64,000 nucleotides of DNA, taken from NCBI GenBank assembly GCA_049597955.1, contig JBMYND010000007.1, forward strand, positions 1 through 64,000, written 5' to 3'. A program made the position numbers and the translations under genes. This document shows, in pieces, positions 33,541 to 42,682 of the stretch (position 1 is the first letter of the stretch; each line of letters opens with the position of its first letter). The DNA is from JAYPAN01 sp049597955. Lineage in GTDB: Bacteria > Pseudomonadota > Alphaproteobacteria > RS24. Under the pieces are notes generated by a model. The model was not told where the DNA came from, did no database searches, and worked only from the letters and a program-made list of their open reading frames with translations.

Positions 33541-36504
33541 CTAGAAGTTCCGACCAAGCCGCAAGCCAATGGTCAATGGACGAATAACCGTCAGGCGATT
33601 GCGGTCATTGACGAAATTATTGGAAATTTCAGCCCGCTCATCCGTCAAATTATCGGCATAAATATCAACCGACCAATTATCGCTCGACATGCCGGTTGAA
33701 ACATTCAGCACTATTGAACTGTCAATATCGCCAGCATTCATCTCAATAATATCACTGCGCGAAGCGCCGGTATAGGTCACTTGGGCAGCCAGATGGCGCG
33801 ATTTACCATTGCCGGTTTCCCAGACATAGCGCGCGGCGAGATTGCCGGAGAATTCAGGCGCAAAAGCCAATTCGCGGCCGACCACAACATCACTGGTTGG
33901 AAGGAGAACATCGGTGATTTCAGTGTCCAGAACCGAAAAAGCACCGCTGATTTGCAACCCGTCAACCGACGGCACAACATAGATGAAGTCGCCCTCAACC
34001 CCGGTAATTTCCGCATTGGCGGCATTGTCCGAGAAAAACAGATTTACAATTGTTGGGTCAAACAGCGTGGTCTGCAGATTTTCGATTTCGACAAAAAACG
34101 CATTACCATTGAGCCGCAACATGCCGTCCATCAGCGTGGTTTTCCAACCAAACTCGTAATTATTGACCTCATCTGATTGCAATTCAAACGGCACAATATA
34201 ATTATTCGGCCCTGCAGCCCCGCCCGGACGGTTCAACAGACCGGGGCGGAAACCTTCCGAATAAGTGGCATAGAACATCAGGTCATCATTTGGCGTATAG
34301 GCCAGATTTAGCTTGTAAATCGTGCCGTCCGATTCTGCCTTGTCCGGCGCATGAACCGCATTGTAAATCGCCTCAACCTCGGCATCACAAATGGCATTTG
34401 GCGCGCATAGATTAAGCCCGTTAAAGCCGCGCGTATTGGTGCTCCAACCATCGGCTGCGGTCAGCGCATCCTTGATTTGTTGAATTGCCGCCGCTTTATC
34501 GGCACTCAAGGAAACTTCACTGCCGGATGTCGTCAAGCCATTGCGCACAAAAGTAATATGCGTATTGCCATTGGTGTCGCCGATGAAGGTGAAGCGGCCA
34601 TCGCCATCATATAAATCGGAGATATTGGTGCCAAAAGCGTTTTTGTCGCCGCCAAAGCCATTGCCAAAGCTGCTATTTGCGCTGCCGCGCATATCGACTT
34701 TGACATCATATTGGCGCGCGCCGAAAGTCAGCGTCAATGCGTCCGGCACTATGTCATAGCTGGCTTCACCAAACAGGCCAAATTGGTCATCTGACCGCAA
34801 AACATCATTACGGAAAATCGCACCACGCGGCAAAGTCGGTGAACCGGATTTATAGTCCACTGTCGGGAAATAGCCATTCGGATGGAAGCCCGCTACGCTC
34901 GCAAAGGCGGCATCGGACTCGAAATGCGGGAAAATATGGGCATTTTCCGAACCGGGATAGGTGAAATCAACGCGCTCTTTCAACTCGGTTTGGCTGGCAA
35001 AGACACCCGCCGTGCCGCGCAAGCGCATATCTTGGTCTGTCTGCACCCGAAATTCATGCGACCAGACTTCGGTTGCCGAGTCTGACGTCACAAACAGGTT
35101 TGGTGCATGGCAAACACCAAATGGTGTGCCTTGTGTGAAGCCACCGGTCGGCACAATCGGGTTTGGGTTAATGCCGCCGCTTGCATAATTATATTCGGGA
35201 TAGGTCACTGAACTGTCGCAAATATAATAGGGCAGATACTGGCCGACGAATAAATAATCAGTGTAATCAACGCGCTGGTCGGTTTCGCGCTTGGTGAAGG
35301 CGCCGGTATAAAGCACATCAAGCGCCGACAAACGCCCTTCCAATGTCCAATTGGTGTTATGAAAATCATCTTTGATGGAGTCTTGTTCAAAACGCTGAAC
35401 CTGCAAATCATCCAGCTCCGGGTCGGTAAAGAACACGCCGTCAGATTCAACGCTTTGCTGCATGTGATTAACATTCAGCTTCCAGTCCTCATTCAATTCT
35501 TTCATCACGCCAATGCGGAAACCGCTATAGCTGGCATCATTGAAATCATCTTCAACCAGCGCGTTATTATCGGCTGCAATGAAACGAACATCAGAAAAGG
35601 CATCTTTGAAAGATTGGCCTTCATTCGGCATGGCACGGTCGCCGGAGCCGAGACTGAACAGATTCGGTGTTCCATCGGGCAGCGGGTCAGGCGTGTAATC
35701 ACCACGCGCTTGCGCCTGTAAAATACCGGTGCGGCTTTGCACACCGGCGCGGTTGAGACTGACTGGCACACCATTGACGCGCATGGTTCCGGCTTCGCGG
35801 AAACGCGCCGATGCACTGGCATCAACCGAGCCGGCGACATTGTCGATATAGCCGCCCTGAACATCATTGAAAATCACGCCGCGCACGGCCATTGTGTCGG
35901 AAATTGGCTGGTTGAATACCATTTCCACCTTGCGGCTTGCCTCACCATCCTTGGTGAAACCCAAATCAGCATTCACTTTATATTCTTCTTCATCAAGATT
36001 TGGCTTATTGGTAATCAGGCGCACCACACCGGCTTGCGAACTGGCACCGAACAGCGTGCCTTGCGGGCCGGACAGCACTTCAATGCGCTGCATGTCCACC
36101 GCATAAACATCCAAATTACGCCCGGGCTGGGCCAGCGGCTGCTCATCCAGATAAAGCGCCACATTCGGTGCCAGACCTGCCACACCGGCAGTGGTCAGAT
36201 TGGGCGTGGTGGAGGCAACACCGCGAATATAAATCGTGTTTTGGCCGGGGCCGGAGCCGCCCGCCGTAACACCCGGCATTTGCACCAGATAATCGGTAAA
36301 CACATCAACACCCAGCTCATCCAGCGCTTTTTCGCCGAGCGCATTCACCGCCACCGGAACATCTTGCAGGCTTTCCGCTTTTTTCCGCGCGGTGACAACA
36401 ATTTCGTCAATCGCATTTTGCCCGAAAGCAGGCGCGTTAAGCGCCGCAGCAAATGTAAGGGCAGATACGCCGCCCATCAGACGTATGGATAATTTCTTCG
36501 ACAT
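33541..36504 (-). CDS. TonB-dependent outer membrane receptor
   Basis: The 987-residue precursor has a signal peptide ending APAFGQ, a TonB box DEIVVTA at residues 33-39, a plug domain (LQDVPVAVNAL, YIRGVASTTPN, VLSGPQGTLFGASSQAGVVRLITN) and a large barrel ending GLRLGRNF with a terminal phenylalanine. Plug wording of this type is common in the many sphingomonad/SAR-type receptors for carbon compounds rather than siderophores. Substrate cannot be assigned. GGAGGAGG precedes the ATG. A clear promoter and palindrome lie upstream. The adjacent TauD dioxygenase on the same strand may use the imported substrate. Confidence 0.95.
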   Translation of the reverse strand: MSKKLSIRLMGGVSALTFAAALNAPAFGQNAIDEIVVTARKKAESLQDVPVAVNALGEKALDELGVDVFTDYLVQMPGVTAGGSGPGQNTIYIRGVASTTPNLTTAGVAGLAPNVALYLDEQPLAQPGRNLDVYAVDMQRIEVLSGPQGTLFGASSQAGVVRLITNKPNLDEEEYKVNADLGFTKDGEASRKVEMVFNQPISDTMAVRGVIFNDVQGGYIDNVAGSVDASASARFREAGTMRVNGVPVSLNRAGVQSRTGILQAQARGDYTPDPLPDGTPNLFSLGSGDRAMPNEGQSFKDAFSDVRFIAADNNALVEDDFNDASYSGFRIGVMKELNEDWKLNVNHMQQSVESDGVFFTDPELDDLQVQRFEQDSIKDDFHNTNWTLEGRLSALDVLYTGAFTKRETDQRVDYTDYLFVGQYLPYYICDSSVTYPEYNYASGGINPNPIVPTGGFTQGTPFGVCHAPNLFVTSDSATEVWSHEFRVQTDQDMRLRGTAGVFASQTELKERVDFTYPGSENAHIFPHFESDAAFASVAGFHPNGYFPTVDYKSGSPTLPRGAIFRNDVLRSDDQFGLFGEASYDIVPDALTLTFGARQYDVKVDMRGSANSSFGNGFGGDKNAFGTNISDLYDGDGRFTFIGDTNGNTHITFVRNGLTTSGSEVSLSADKAAAIQQIKDALTAADGWSTNTRGFNGLNLCAPNAICDAEVEAIYNAVHAPDKAESDGTIYKLNLAYTPNDDLMFYATYSEGFRPGLLNRPGGAAGPNNYIVPFELQSDEVNNYEFGWKTTLMDGMLRLNGNAFFVEIENLQTTLFDPTIVNLFFSDNAANAEITGVEGDFIYVVPSVDGLQISGAFSVLDTEITDVLLPTSDVVVGRELAFAPEFSGNLAARYVWETGNGKSRHLAAQVTYTGASRSDIIEMNAGDIDSSIVLNVSTGMSSDNWSVDIYADNLTDERAEISNNFVNDRNRLTVIRPLTIGLRLGRNF

Positions 36505-36547
36505 GAATCCTCCTCCGACCGCCCAAAAGACGGCGACATTTGCGGAG

Positions 36548-36575
36548 AATATAAGGCAAAATGTTTGATATTCAA
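36548..36575 (-). promoter_or_regulatory. Predicted sigma70-type promoter of the TonB receptor gene
   Basis: On the minus strand TTGAAT (36575-36570) and TATATT (36553-36548) are separated by 16 bases. The -10 element lies 43 bases before the receptor ATG. The -35 region is overlapped by the small inverted repeat TTTGA-TAT-TCAAA (36564-36576). Confidence 0.55.
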
Positions 36576-36578
36576 ATT

Positions 36579-36597
36579 AATTCTTGGCCCAAGAATT
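36579..36597. promoter_or_regulatory. Perfect 19-bp palindrome, candidate operator
   Basis: AATTCTTGG-C-CCAAGAATT is a perfect inverted repeat with 9-bp arms and a 1-base centre. It lies 3 bp upstream of the receptor gene's predicted -35 element. Size and symmetry fit a dimeric regulator. The regulator is unknown. Confidence 0.6.
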
Positions 36598-36811
36598 TAG
36601 GCGCGCGCCAAGACCGATAATTCCTATTATAAATCAATATGTTATTTGATTAAAACTGTTTGAAAACAAAATAGCCCCTCGAAATACTTTCTAATTTCAA
36701 ACATTATAAAAGCAGGCGACTCACCCATTATGCATCCCTCAATCGCGCATAAACACGCGCTGGCAGGGTTTACAACGCTTTGCGCCATAAGGTGAAAACG
36801 GGCTGAGAGGG

Positions 36812-37669
36812 TTAGGCGGCGGCGTCGAAATAAGGCCGGTCGCCGGCAATGGTCACGCGCTCCATCACCCGCACATGGGGATAATAATCCGAGGCAGCAA
36901 AATGCTGGCAGGAACGATTATCCCAAAATGCCAGAGAGCCTGGCGCCCAACGGAAACGGCATTGCACTTCCGGGTTCCACGCTGTGCGATAAAGTTCGTG
37001 CAACAATGCTGTGCTTTCCGCCGCTTCCATATCTTTAATATGGCTGGTAAAGCCGGTATTGACATAAAGCACGCGCTCTTTGGTTTCGGGATGGGTACGC
37101 ACCACCGGATGCTCCATTGGCGGGAATTTTTCATGCAGCTCTTCGGGCGCGCGATTCAACCGACGGGCAAAAACACGGGCAATATCATGAACCGCGGTCA
37201 AATTCTCAATCCGCTCTTTCATCTCATCGGACAGCCGCTCATAGGCGACCACCATATTGGCAAACAAAGTATCGCCGCCCACTTCGGGCAATTCAATGGC
37301 GCGCAATATCGATCCCAGTGACGGACATTCACGCCAGGTCACATCAGAGTGCCAATTATTTTCCGAGCCGCGCGAGTTTGGCCCATGGGCAATGCGCAGG
37401 ACTTCCGGGTCGGGCTGGTCTTTCGGCGTCGCCGGATGAATTTCCAAATCGCCAAATTGACGGGCAAATTCAATATGCTGCGCCCGGTCAAGATTTTGCT
37501 CGCGGAAAAAAATCACGCGATATTTCAACAGCGCGGCGCGAATATCGTCAATCAACGCATCATCAAAATCACGCAAATCCAAATCCAGCAATTCCGCGCC
37601 AATATGCGGCGTCAGCGGACGAATGTGAAAGCGGTCGGCCGGTTGCGGCCTTTCTTCAGCTAGCGACAT
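36812..37669 (-). CDS. TauD/TfdA family Fe(II)/2-oxoglutarate dioxygenase
   Basis: The 285-residue enzyme has a complete TauD-type site: H107 and D109 in NWHSDVTW, distal H256 in WDNRSCQHFA, and R267 eleven residues on in RVMERVTI. It is closer to textbook TauD (IGAELLDLDL start, WDNRxxQHxAxxDY) than the gene at 8175. It probably hydroxylates taurine or another sulfonate, or an alkyl sulfate, releasing sulfite or sulfate. It lies upstream of the TonB receptor on the same strand with a 307-bp gap. No ABC sulfonate transporter is nearby, so the substrate is uncertain. Confidence 0.92.
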   Translation of the reverse strand: MSLAEERPQPADRFHIRPLTPHIGAELLDLDLRDFDDALIDDIRAALLKYRVIFFREQNLDRAQHIEFARQFGDLEIHPATPKDQPDPEVLRIAHGPNSRGSENNWHSDVTWRECPSLGSILRAIELPEVGGDTLFANMVVAYERLSDEMKERIENLTAVHDIARVFARRLNRAPEELHEKFPPMEHPVVRTHPETKERVLYVNTGFTSHIKDMEAAESTALLHELYRTAWNPEVQCRFRWAPGSLAFWDNRSCQHFAASDYYPHVRVMERVTIAGDRPYFDAAA

Positions 37670-37726
37670 AATATCATCCTCCCTCTTGATAGGCGAAATC
37701 TTGCCTCACAATATCAGCAAGGTCAA

Positions 37727-39046
37727 ATGAAAGCGCGCTTGGACAGGCCGGTGCAATCAGCTATCAATGCGTCCATGGGGCAGCGTTTTATCATTATCGG
37801 TGGCGGGCTGATGGGGGTTACATCTCTGCATGAGTTAGCCCAACGCGGCCATGATGCGCTATTGCTTGAAGCGTCTGATGCGCTCGGCAATGGGGCCAGC
37901 CATGCCAATGGTGGCGTATTGCACCCTTCCCTGCCCGACCCGTGGAACAATCCGGGCATTGGCCATATCTTGCTTGGCGCTTTGTTCAACCGGCATGCGC
38001 CGATACGCATGGCGCTTGGTGAATTGCCGCGCCTGTTGCGCTTTGGCTTTGATTTTATCCGCCACTCAAGCCCGGCACAGCACCGCGCCTCTACCCTTGC
38101 CAATTATAAGCTGGCCGCCTATTCGCTGGCCGAAACACAGGCTTTAACACAAAGGCTCGGCCTGTCTTATGAGCAGGCCAATCTGCACCATGAAGCGCCG
38201 ACAGTGAAATTGTTCACCACGCACAAAGCCTTGGCGCGCGGCATAGAATTGGCCGAGATGCTGGCCGCGCAGGAACTTGCTTATGAAGCATGGACGCCGG
38301 CAGAATTGGCGCGGCGCGAACCGGCATTGGCGGCAACCGCCCCCTCTTTGGCCGGCGCGCTGGCCTTCCCCAATGACCAAATAGGCAATGCACTGCTCTT
38401 TTTGCAGCAATTGGCCGAGGCGGCACGCGCGGCGGGCGGCGACATCCGGCTCAATGCGCGGGTCGCCGGTTTGCTGCGCGATAATGGCCGCATAAAGGGT
38501 GTACAATTGACCAATGGCGACAGGCTGACCGGCGCGGTGATTTTGGCCAATGGGCATGCCGCACCGGCCTTAGCCAAACAATGCGGCCTGCATTTATCCA
38601 TCCGGCCCGCCAAAGGCTACTCCATCACCTTGCCCAATCAGCCGACAGGCGCGGCGGCCTTGACCCATCCGCTGGTGGATGATGCGCGCCATATCGCCAT
38701 CACGCCTTTGGGTGAGAAATTGCGGATTCTCGGCATGGCGGAGTTTATCGGCGCTGATACGACATTAAACGCGTCACGTTTGCAGATTTTACGGCATTTT
38801 TTGGCCGATTTACTGCCCGATATGGCCGCCTCTGTCGATTGGGACACGGCCGAAAATTGGGCCGGTTTGCGGCCCATGCACAGTTCCGGCAGACCGCGCA
38901 TTGGTGCATCCGGCCTGGCCGGGCTTTGGCTGAATTGCGGGCATGGCCATCTCGGCTGGACAATGGCGGTCGGCTCGGCCAAAATACTGGCGGATTTAAT
39001 TGAAGGGCGCATTCCGGCAATCGCGCCTGGCCCGTTTCGACAGTAA
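37727..39046 (+). CDS. D-amino-acid dehydrogenase-like FAD oxidoreductase
   Basis: The 439-residue flavoprotein has a DAO/DadA layout. The FAD site is RFIIIGGGLMGVTSLHELAQRGHDALLLEASDALGNGAS. The second FAD segment is RPAKGYSITLP, and the C-terminal GLRPMHSSGRPRIGAS and NCGHGHLGWTMAVGSA are typical of DadA. Such enzymes oxidise D-amino acids or related secondary amines. AAGG lies 6 bases before the ATG at 37727. A later ATG at 37775 would start right before the Rossmann fold and is an alternative. The NAD(P)H reductase gene follows after 14 bp. Confidence 0.87.
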   Translation: MKARLDRPVQSAINASMGQRFIIIGGGLMGVTSLHELAQRGHDALLLEASDALGNGASHANGGVLHPSLPDPWNNPGIGHILLGALFNRHAPIRMALGELPRLLRFGFDFIRHSSPAQHRASTLANYKLAAYSLAETQALTQRLGLSYEQANLHHEAPTVKLFTTHKALARGIELAEMLAAQELAYEAWTPAELARREPALAATAPSLAGALAFPNDQIGNALLFLQQLAEAARAAGGDIRLNARVAGLLRDNGRIKGVQLTNGDRLTGAVILANGHAAPALAKQCGLHLSIRPAKGYSITLPNQPTGAAALTHPLVDDARHIAITPLGEKLRILGMAEFIGADTTLNASRLQILRHFLADLLPDMAASVDWDTAENWAGLRPMHSSGRPRIGASGLAGLWLNCGHGHLGWTMAVGSAKILADLIEGRIPAIAPGPFRQ

Positions 39047-39060
39047 AAAGAGGTGTAACA

Positions 39061-40290
39061 ATGACAGTCTTAATAATCGGTGCCGGGCAAGCGGCAATGC
39101 AAACCATTCAATCATTGCGCCAAGGCGGCTATCAGGGCGGCATTACACTTGTCGGCGATGAGGGGTTTCTGCCCTATCAGCGCCCGCCTTTGTCAAAAGC
39201 CTATTTATCCGGCAAAATGGCGCGTGACCGGCTGTTTTTCAAACCGCAGGCTTTTTTCGATGAAAATAATGTGACGCTGCATCTCAATGCGCGGGCCGAG
39301 GAAATTGACGCAGCCGCCGGCACAGTCACCTGTCACGGCCTCGGTGCGCTGGCCTTTGATGCGCTGGTGCTGGCAACCGGCAGTCGCCCGCGCCCGCTGC
39401 CTTTGCCCAATCGCGACCTGCCCGGCATTTTTGACCTGCGCGGCATTCACGATATTGACGCCATAAGCCCGCATTTTCAGCCCGGCAAATCCTTGGCCAT
39501 TATTGGCGGCGGCTATATTGGCTTGGAGGCGGCGGCGGTGGCCGCGCAAAGCGGGCTGACCGTCAATCTGTTTGAAGCCGCACCACGCCTGCTGGCGCGG
39601 GTTGCCGAGCCGGAAATCTCCGATTTTTTCTACCGCCTGCACAATGATAATGGCGTGCAATTTCATCTCGAAAGCCAGATTGCCGGTTTTGTCGGCACAC
39701 AAAATGGCGTGACCGGTATTGAATTGGCCAGTGGCGAGACGGTCAATGCCGATTTGGTGATTGTCGGCATTGGTATTCTGCCCAATATCGACCTGGCTGA
39801 GGCGGCGGGGCTGGCTGTTGACAATGGCATTACGGTCGATGCATGCGGGCGCACCAGCGCCGCCAATATATATGCGGCAGGTGATTGCACCCAGCACCCG
39901 AATGATTTGCTGGGTCGGCGCATGCGGCTGGAAAGCGTGCCCAATGCCATTGAACAAGGCAAGGCAGTGGCCTCCGCCATTTTGGGCGACCCGGCACCCT
40001 ATCATCAAGTGCCTTGGTTCTGGTCAGACCAATATGACATTAAGTTGCAAATCGCCGGTGTGCCGGACAAGATTGATGATAAAATTCTGCGCGGCGATGA
40101 CAAAAGCCACAGCTTTGCCTGGTTTTATTTCACCAATGACCGGTTGACCGGCGTAACGTCAGTGAACCGACCGGCAGAGTTTATGGCAGGACGTCAACTT
40201 ATTGAAAAATCGCTGCGCGACGGCTTTGCCGTTTCGCCCGATAATTTGCGCGATGAGACCATAAAGCCGAAACAATGGCTGGCCTCTTAG
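39061..40290 (+). CDS. FAD-dependent NAD(P)H ferredoxin/rubredoxin reductase
   Basis: The 409-residue protein matches putidaredoxin-reductase-like enzymes. It has the N-terminal FAD site VLIIGAGQAAMQT, the YQRPPLSKAYL motif, the NAD site LAIIGGGYIGLEAAAVAA, and the second FAD motif NIYAAGDCTQHPN. The C-terminal WFWSDQYDIKLQIAG is the usual ferredoxin-reductase ending. It passes electrons from NAD(P)H to a small redox partner such as a 2Fe-2S ferredoxin. No ferredoxin, P450 or Rieske gene is adjacent; the next gene is a globin that may be the partner. Confidence 0.92.
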   Translation: MTVLIIGAGQAAMQTIQSLRQGGYQGGITLVGDEGFLPYQRPPLSKAYLSGKMARDRLFFKPQAFFDENNVTLHLNARAEEIDAAAGTVTCHGLGALAFDALVLATGSRPRPLPLPNRDLPGIFDLRGIHDIDAISPHFQPGKSLAIIGGGYIGLEAAAVAAQSGLTVNLFEAAPRLLARVAEPEISDFFYRLHNDNGVQFHLESQIAGFVGTQNGVTGIELASGETVNADLVIVGIGILPNIDLAEAAGLAVDNGITVDACGRTSAANIYAAGDCTQHPNDLLGRRMRLESVPNAIEQGKAVASAILGDPAPYHQVPWFWSDQYDIKLQIAGVPDKIDDKILRGDDKSHSFAWFYFTNDRLTGVTSVNRPAEFMAGRQLIEKSLRDGFAVSPDNLRDETIKPKQWLAS

Positions 40291-40307
40291 CTGGACTCGT
40301 AGCTGGC

Positions 40308-40709
40308 ATGACGCATAAGGCGCTTATCCTGGATATGTTGGAGCATGTCGCCAATAGGCATGGCGACCCGACCGCCCAAATCTATGACAATTTGTTCGCC
40401 GCCCATCCCGAAACGCAAGACATGTTTGTATTGGACATAGATTTCGGCGTGCGCCGCAATATGATGCAAAACACGCTGGAAATCATCGTTGATTATTGCA
40501 CTGCCGGTGAAGATGAAGCGGGCTTTGCCCTTCGGCTGGAAGGCAATCGCCTGAATCATCTTGGCTATGGGGTTGAAACCGATATGTTTCTCAAATTTTT
40601 CGCCATAGTGGCGGCGACCCTGCAAAACCTTGTCGGCGATTACTGGACTGCGGAACATGCAAAAGCATGGGATAAAATGCTGGCCGATTTTGAGGCTCTG
40701 CAAGGCTAA
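40308..40709 (+). CDS. Single-domain globin
   Basis: The 133-residue protein fits the FHb/SDgb-type globin pattern. Helix A/B segment is ALILDMLEHVANRHGDPTAQIYDNLFAAHPETQDMF, with the conserved CD-region phenylalanine after HPET. The proximal F8 histidine is H84 in NRLNHLGYGV, and a G-H helix region ends AWDKMLADFEALQ. It may dioxygenate nitric oxide or bind oxygen. The frame is also open from ATG 40275, which would overlap the reductase gene by 16 bp; the extra MAGLLAGLVAG looks nonessential. Position right after an FAD reductase suggests a functional pair. Confidence 0.85.
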   Translation: MTHKALILDMLEHVANRHGDPTAQIYDNLFAAHPETQDMFVLDIDFGVRRNMMQNTLEIIVDYCTAGEDEAGFALRLEGNRLNHLGYGVETDMFLKFFAIVAATLQNLVGDYWTAEHAKAWDKMLADFEALQG

Positions 40710-40748
40710 TCGCTTGCCCGTCCGGTGCCGTCATGGCAGAGTTGGTGG

Positions 40749-41024
40749 ATGGCCCGTTTTATTTCCGGTTTATGTCATGCCGCGCTGATATGCGCGACCC
40801 TGTCCGCTTGCGCCCTGCCCGGCAGCACTCAAAACGAAGATATGCCGCTTTCGTTGGATGACCCGAATTTTATCGGCTGGTATCAAGCCGCCTCGCCCTA
40901 TATGCGCACGGCTCTGTTTGTCAGCCTGTGCGTGGCTGATGGCTTTAATCGCGGCAGTGTGCAAATCAGCTTTTGCGTGTCCAATAAGCGCCAACAAGCA
41001 CGGCTTGTTCTCTCCGGCTCCTAA
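40749..41024 (+). CDS. Small predicted lipoprotein
   Basis: The 91-residue product begins MARFISGLCHAALICATLSACALPG: a basic start, a hydrophobic core and a lipobox LSAC with the acylated cysteine near residue 22. The rest (DPNFIGWYQAASPYMRTALFVSLCVADGFN) is not recognised. It follows the globin gene by 39 bp on the same strand. The ribosome-binding site is weak, and a GTG at 40725 is an alternative start. Function is unknown. Confidence 0.55.
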   Translation: MARFISGLCHAALICATLSACALPGSTQNEDMPLSLDDPNFIGWYQAASPYMRTALFVSLCVADGFNRGSVQISFCVSNKRQQARLVLSGS

Positions 41025-41042
41025 TGTTTGCGGCACACAAAA

Positions 41043-41067
41043 CCCCGCAAAACAAAGTTTTGCGGGG
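41043..41067 (-). terminator. Rho-independent terminator after the aldehyde dehydrogenase gene
   Basis: CCCCGCAAAAC and GTTTTGCGGGG form a perfect 11-bp stem with a 3-base AAA loop (minus-strand TTT). On the minus strand it is followed by TTTTGTG. It lies 41 bases after the dehydrogenase stop, and may also stop the plus-strand lipoprotein transcript. Confidence 0.85.
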
Positions 41068-41108
41068 CTGTGACGGCGCGACGGGCGCACCGCATAAGGG
41101 CCAGAGCC

Positions 41109-42566
41109 CTATTTTTTGATAATACCGGCCAGCATTTTGCGGGTTTTCTCCCCATAAGGCGGGCGCAGCGCCCCGGCCGCAAATTCAAACGGAGACTGGC
41201 GGAAAATGGTTTTGGCATGGCTGAAATTTACAAAGCCCTCAAAACCGTGATAAGCCCCTGTGCCGGACGGGCCAACGCCACCAAAAGGGGCATCATCCTG
41301 CATGATATGGGTAATCACATCATTAACCGTCACACCGCCCGAAGTTGTGCTGTTCACCACGCGGTTTTCTTCTGTCCGGTTCTCGCCGAAATAATACAGG
41401 CCCAGCGGGCGATCATGGTCGTTTACATAGCCAATCGCATCATCCACTTGCTTGTAGGATTTGACCGGCAAAATCGGGCCAAAAATCTCTTCCTGCATGA
41501 CTTTCATGTCTTCGCTTGGCTCAACAATAATGGTCGGCGGGATTTTATGATGCGGCTGCTGGGAAAAGTCTTCATTGGCCGGATTGATTTCAACAATCTG
41601 CGCACCTTTTTCACGCGCATCATCCAAATAGCTTTGCAGGCGGTCATAATGGCGCTGGTTCACAACCGAGGTATAATCGGGATTATCCTTCAATGTCGGG
41701 AACATGCTTGCCACCGAAGCTGAGGCTTCTTGCACGAAATCATCAACCTTGCCTTCCGGCACCATGACATAATCCGGCGCCAGACAAATCTGCCCGGCAT
41801 TGAGTGTCTTACCGGTCATGACGCGGGCTGCGGTTTTTTTCATGTCGGCTGAATCGGACACAATCACCGGCGATTTGCCGCCGAGTTCCAGCGTTACCGG
41901 CACCAGATTTTCAGCCGCCGCGCGCATGACATGGCTGGCAATGGCGGTCGCGCCGGTAAACAGCAAATGGTCAAACGGCATACGGGCAAATGTCGCGCCG
42001 GTCTCCGGCCCGCCCAAAACGACAGCCACTTCATCCTCATTGAAATATTGCGCGCACAGCTCTTTGGTCAGCAAGGCCGATTCCACCGTATATTCAGACG
42101 GCTTCATGATTGTGCGATTGCCGGCAGCAAAAATCGACCCCATCGGGCCAAAGGCCAAATTGAACGGGAAGTTCCACGGCACAACATTGCCCACGCAACC
42201 AAGCGGCTGATAGTCCACCCGCGTGCTGGCGCCCAACATGCCCAGCGGAAACATGGAATGGCGCTTGGATGGCTTCATCCATTTGCGCAAATTGGCCTTG
42301 GCATATTTCAAGGCCCCCAATGTGCCGCCAACATCAGTAGCCAATGTGCCTTCCGGGCTGCGATTGCCAAAATCGGCCATCAGCGCCTCAACCATTTTGT
42401 CGCCATTATCGACAATCAGCGCAATTGTCCGGTTTATCAGGTCAATGCGCCGCTCAGCCGACATTGGCCCTTCGGCAATATGCGTTTTCTTCTGCAACTC
42501 CACCAGACGGCGAATCTCTTCTTCCGGCGTGTCAGGAAGCTCCTTGATTTGTTCGGCAGCACTCAT
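41109..42566 (-). CDS. Coniferyl-aldehyde-dehydrogenase-like NAD(P) aldehyde dehydrogenase
   Basis: The 485-residue enzyme has the ALDH core: cofactor-binding VPWNFPFNLAF, FTGATAIA, the general base E227 in LELGGKSP, and the catalytic cysteine C261 in LNAGQICLAP. The replacement of the common GQxC context by GQICLAPDYV and the C-terminal KTRKMLAG tail fit the CalB / fatty-aldehyde class 3-like branch. This branch tends to have membrane-directed C termini. It oxidises aromatic or long-chain aldehydes to acids. The neighbouring crotonases across a divergent promoter suggest degradation of such acids. Confidence 0.9.
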   Translation of the reverse strand: MSAAEQIKELPDTPEEEIRRLVELQKKTHIAEGPMSAERRIDLINRTIALIVDNGDKMVEALMADFGNRSPEGTLATDVGGTLGALKYAKANLRKWMKPSKRHSMFPLGMLGASTRVDYQPLGCVGNVVPWNFPFNLAFGPMGSIFAAGNRTIMKPSEYTVESALLTKELCAQYFNEDEVAVVLGGPETGATFARMPFDHLLFTGATAIASHVMRAAAENLVPVTLELGGKSPVIVSDSADMKKTAARVMTGKTLNAGQICLAPDYVMVPEGKVDDFVQEASASVASMFPTLKDNPDYTSVVNQRHYDRLQSYLDDAREKGAQIVEINPANEDFSQQPHHKIPPTIIVEPSEDMKVMQEEIFGPILPVKSYKQVDDAIGYVNDHDRPLGLYYFGENRTEENRVVNSTTSGGVTVNDVITHIMQDDAPFGGVGPSGTGAYHGFEGFVNFSHAKTIFRQSPFEFAAGALRPPYGEKTRKMLAGIIKK

Positions 42567-42682
42567 GCTTTCCTCCCCTTGTTAAATCGCCTTTCACTTA
42601 ATCAGAACATGTCGCACTTGCCAATAGGCGTTTTACTGTTAGGCTATGGGAAATATTGGGTCAGCAAGGGGGAGAGACCGAC

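Larger units (their letters stand above)
36505..36811. other. 307-bp regulatory region between TonB receptor and TauD genes
   Basis: This AT-rich stretch has no gene. It holds the receptor promoter and palindrome listed separately, plus further A/T-rich patches (36624-36720) resembling UP elements. No terminator hairpin with a T-run is visible for the upstream TauD gene. Confidence 0.6.

Noticed and set aside
40770..41090. 106-residue minus-strand frame
   Set aside because: It is the shadow of the predicted lipoprotein gene and spans the terminator hairpin.
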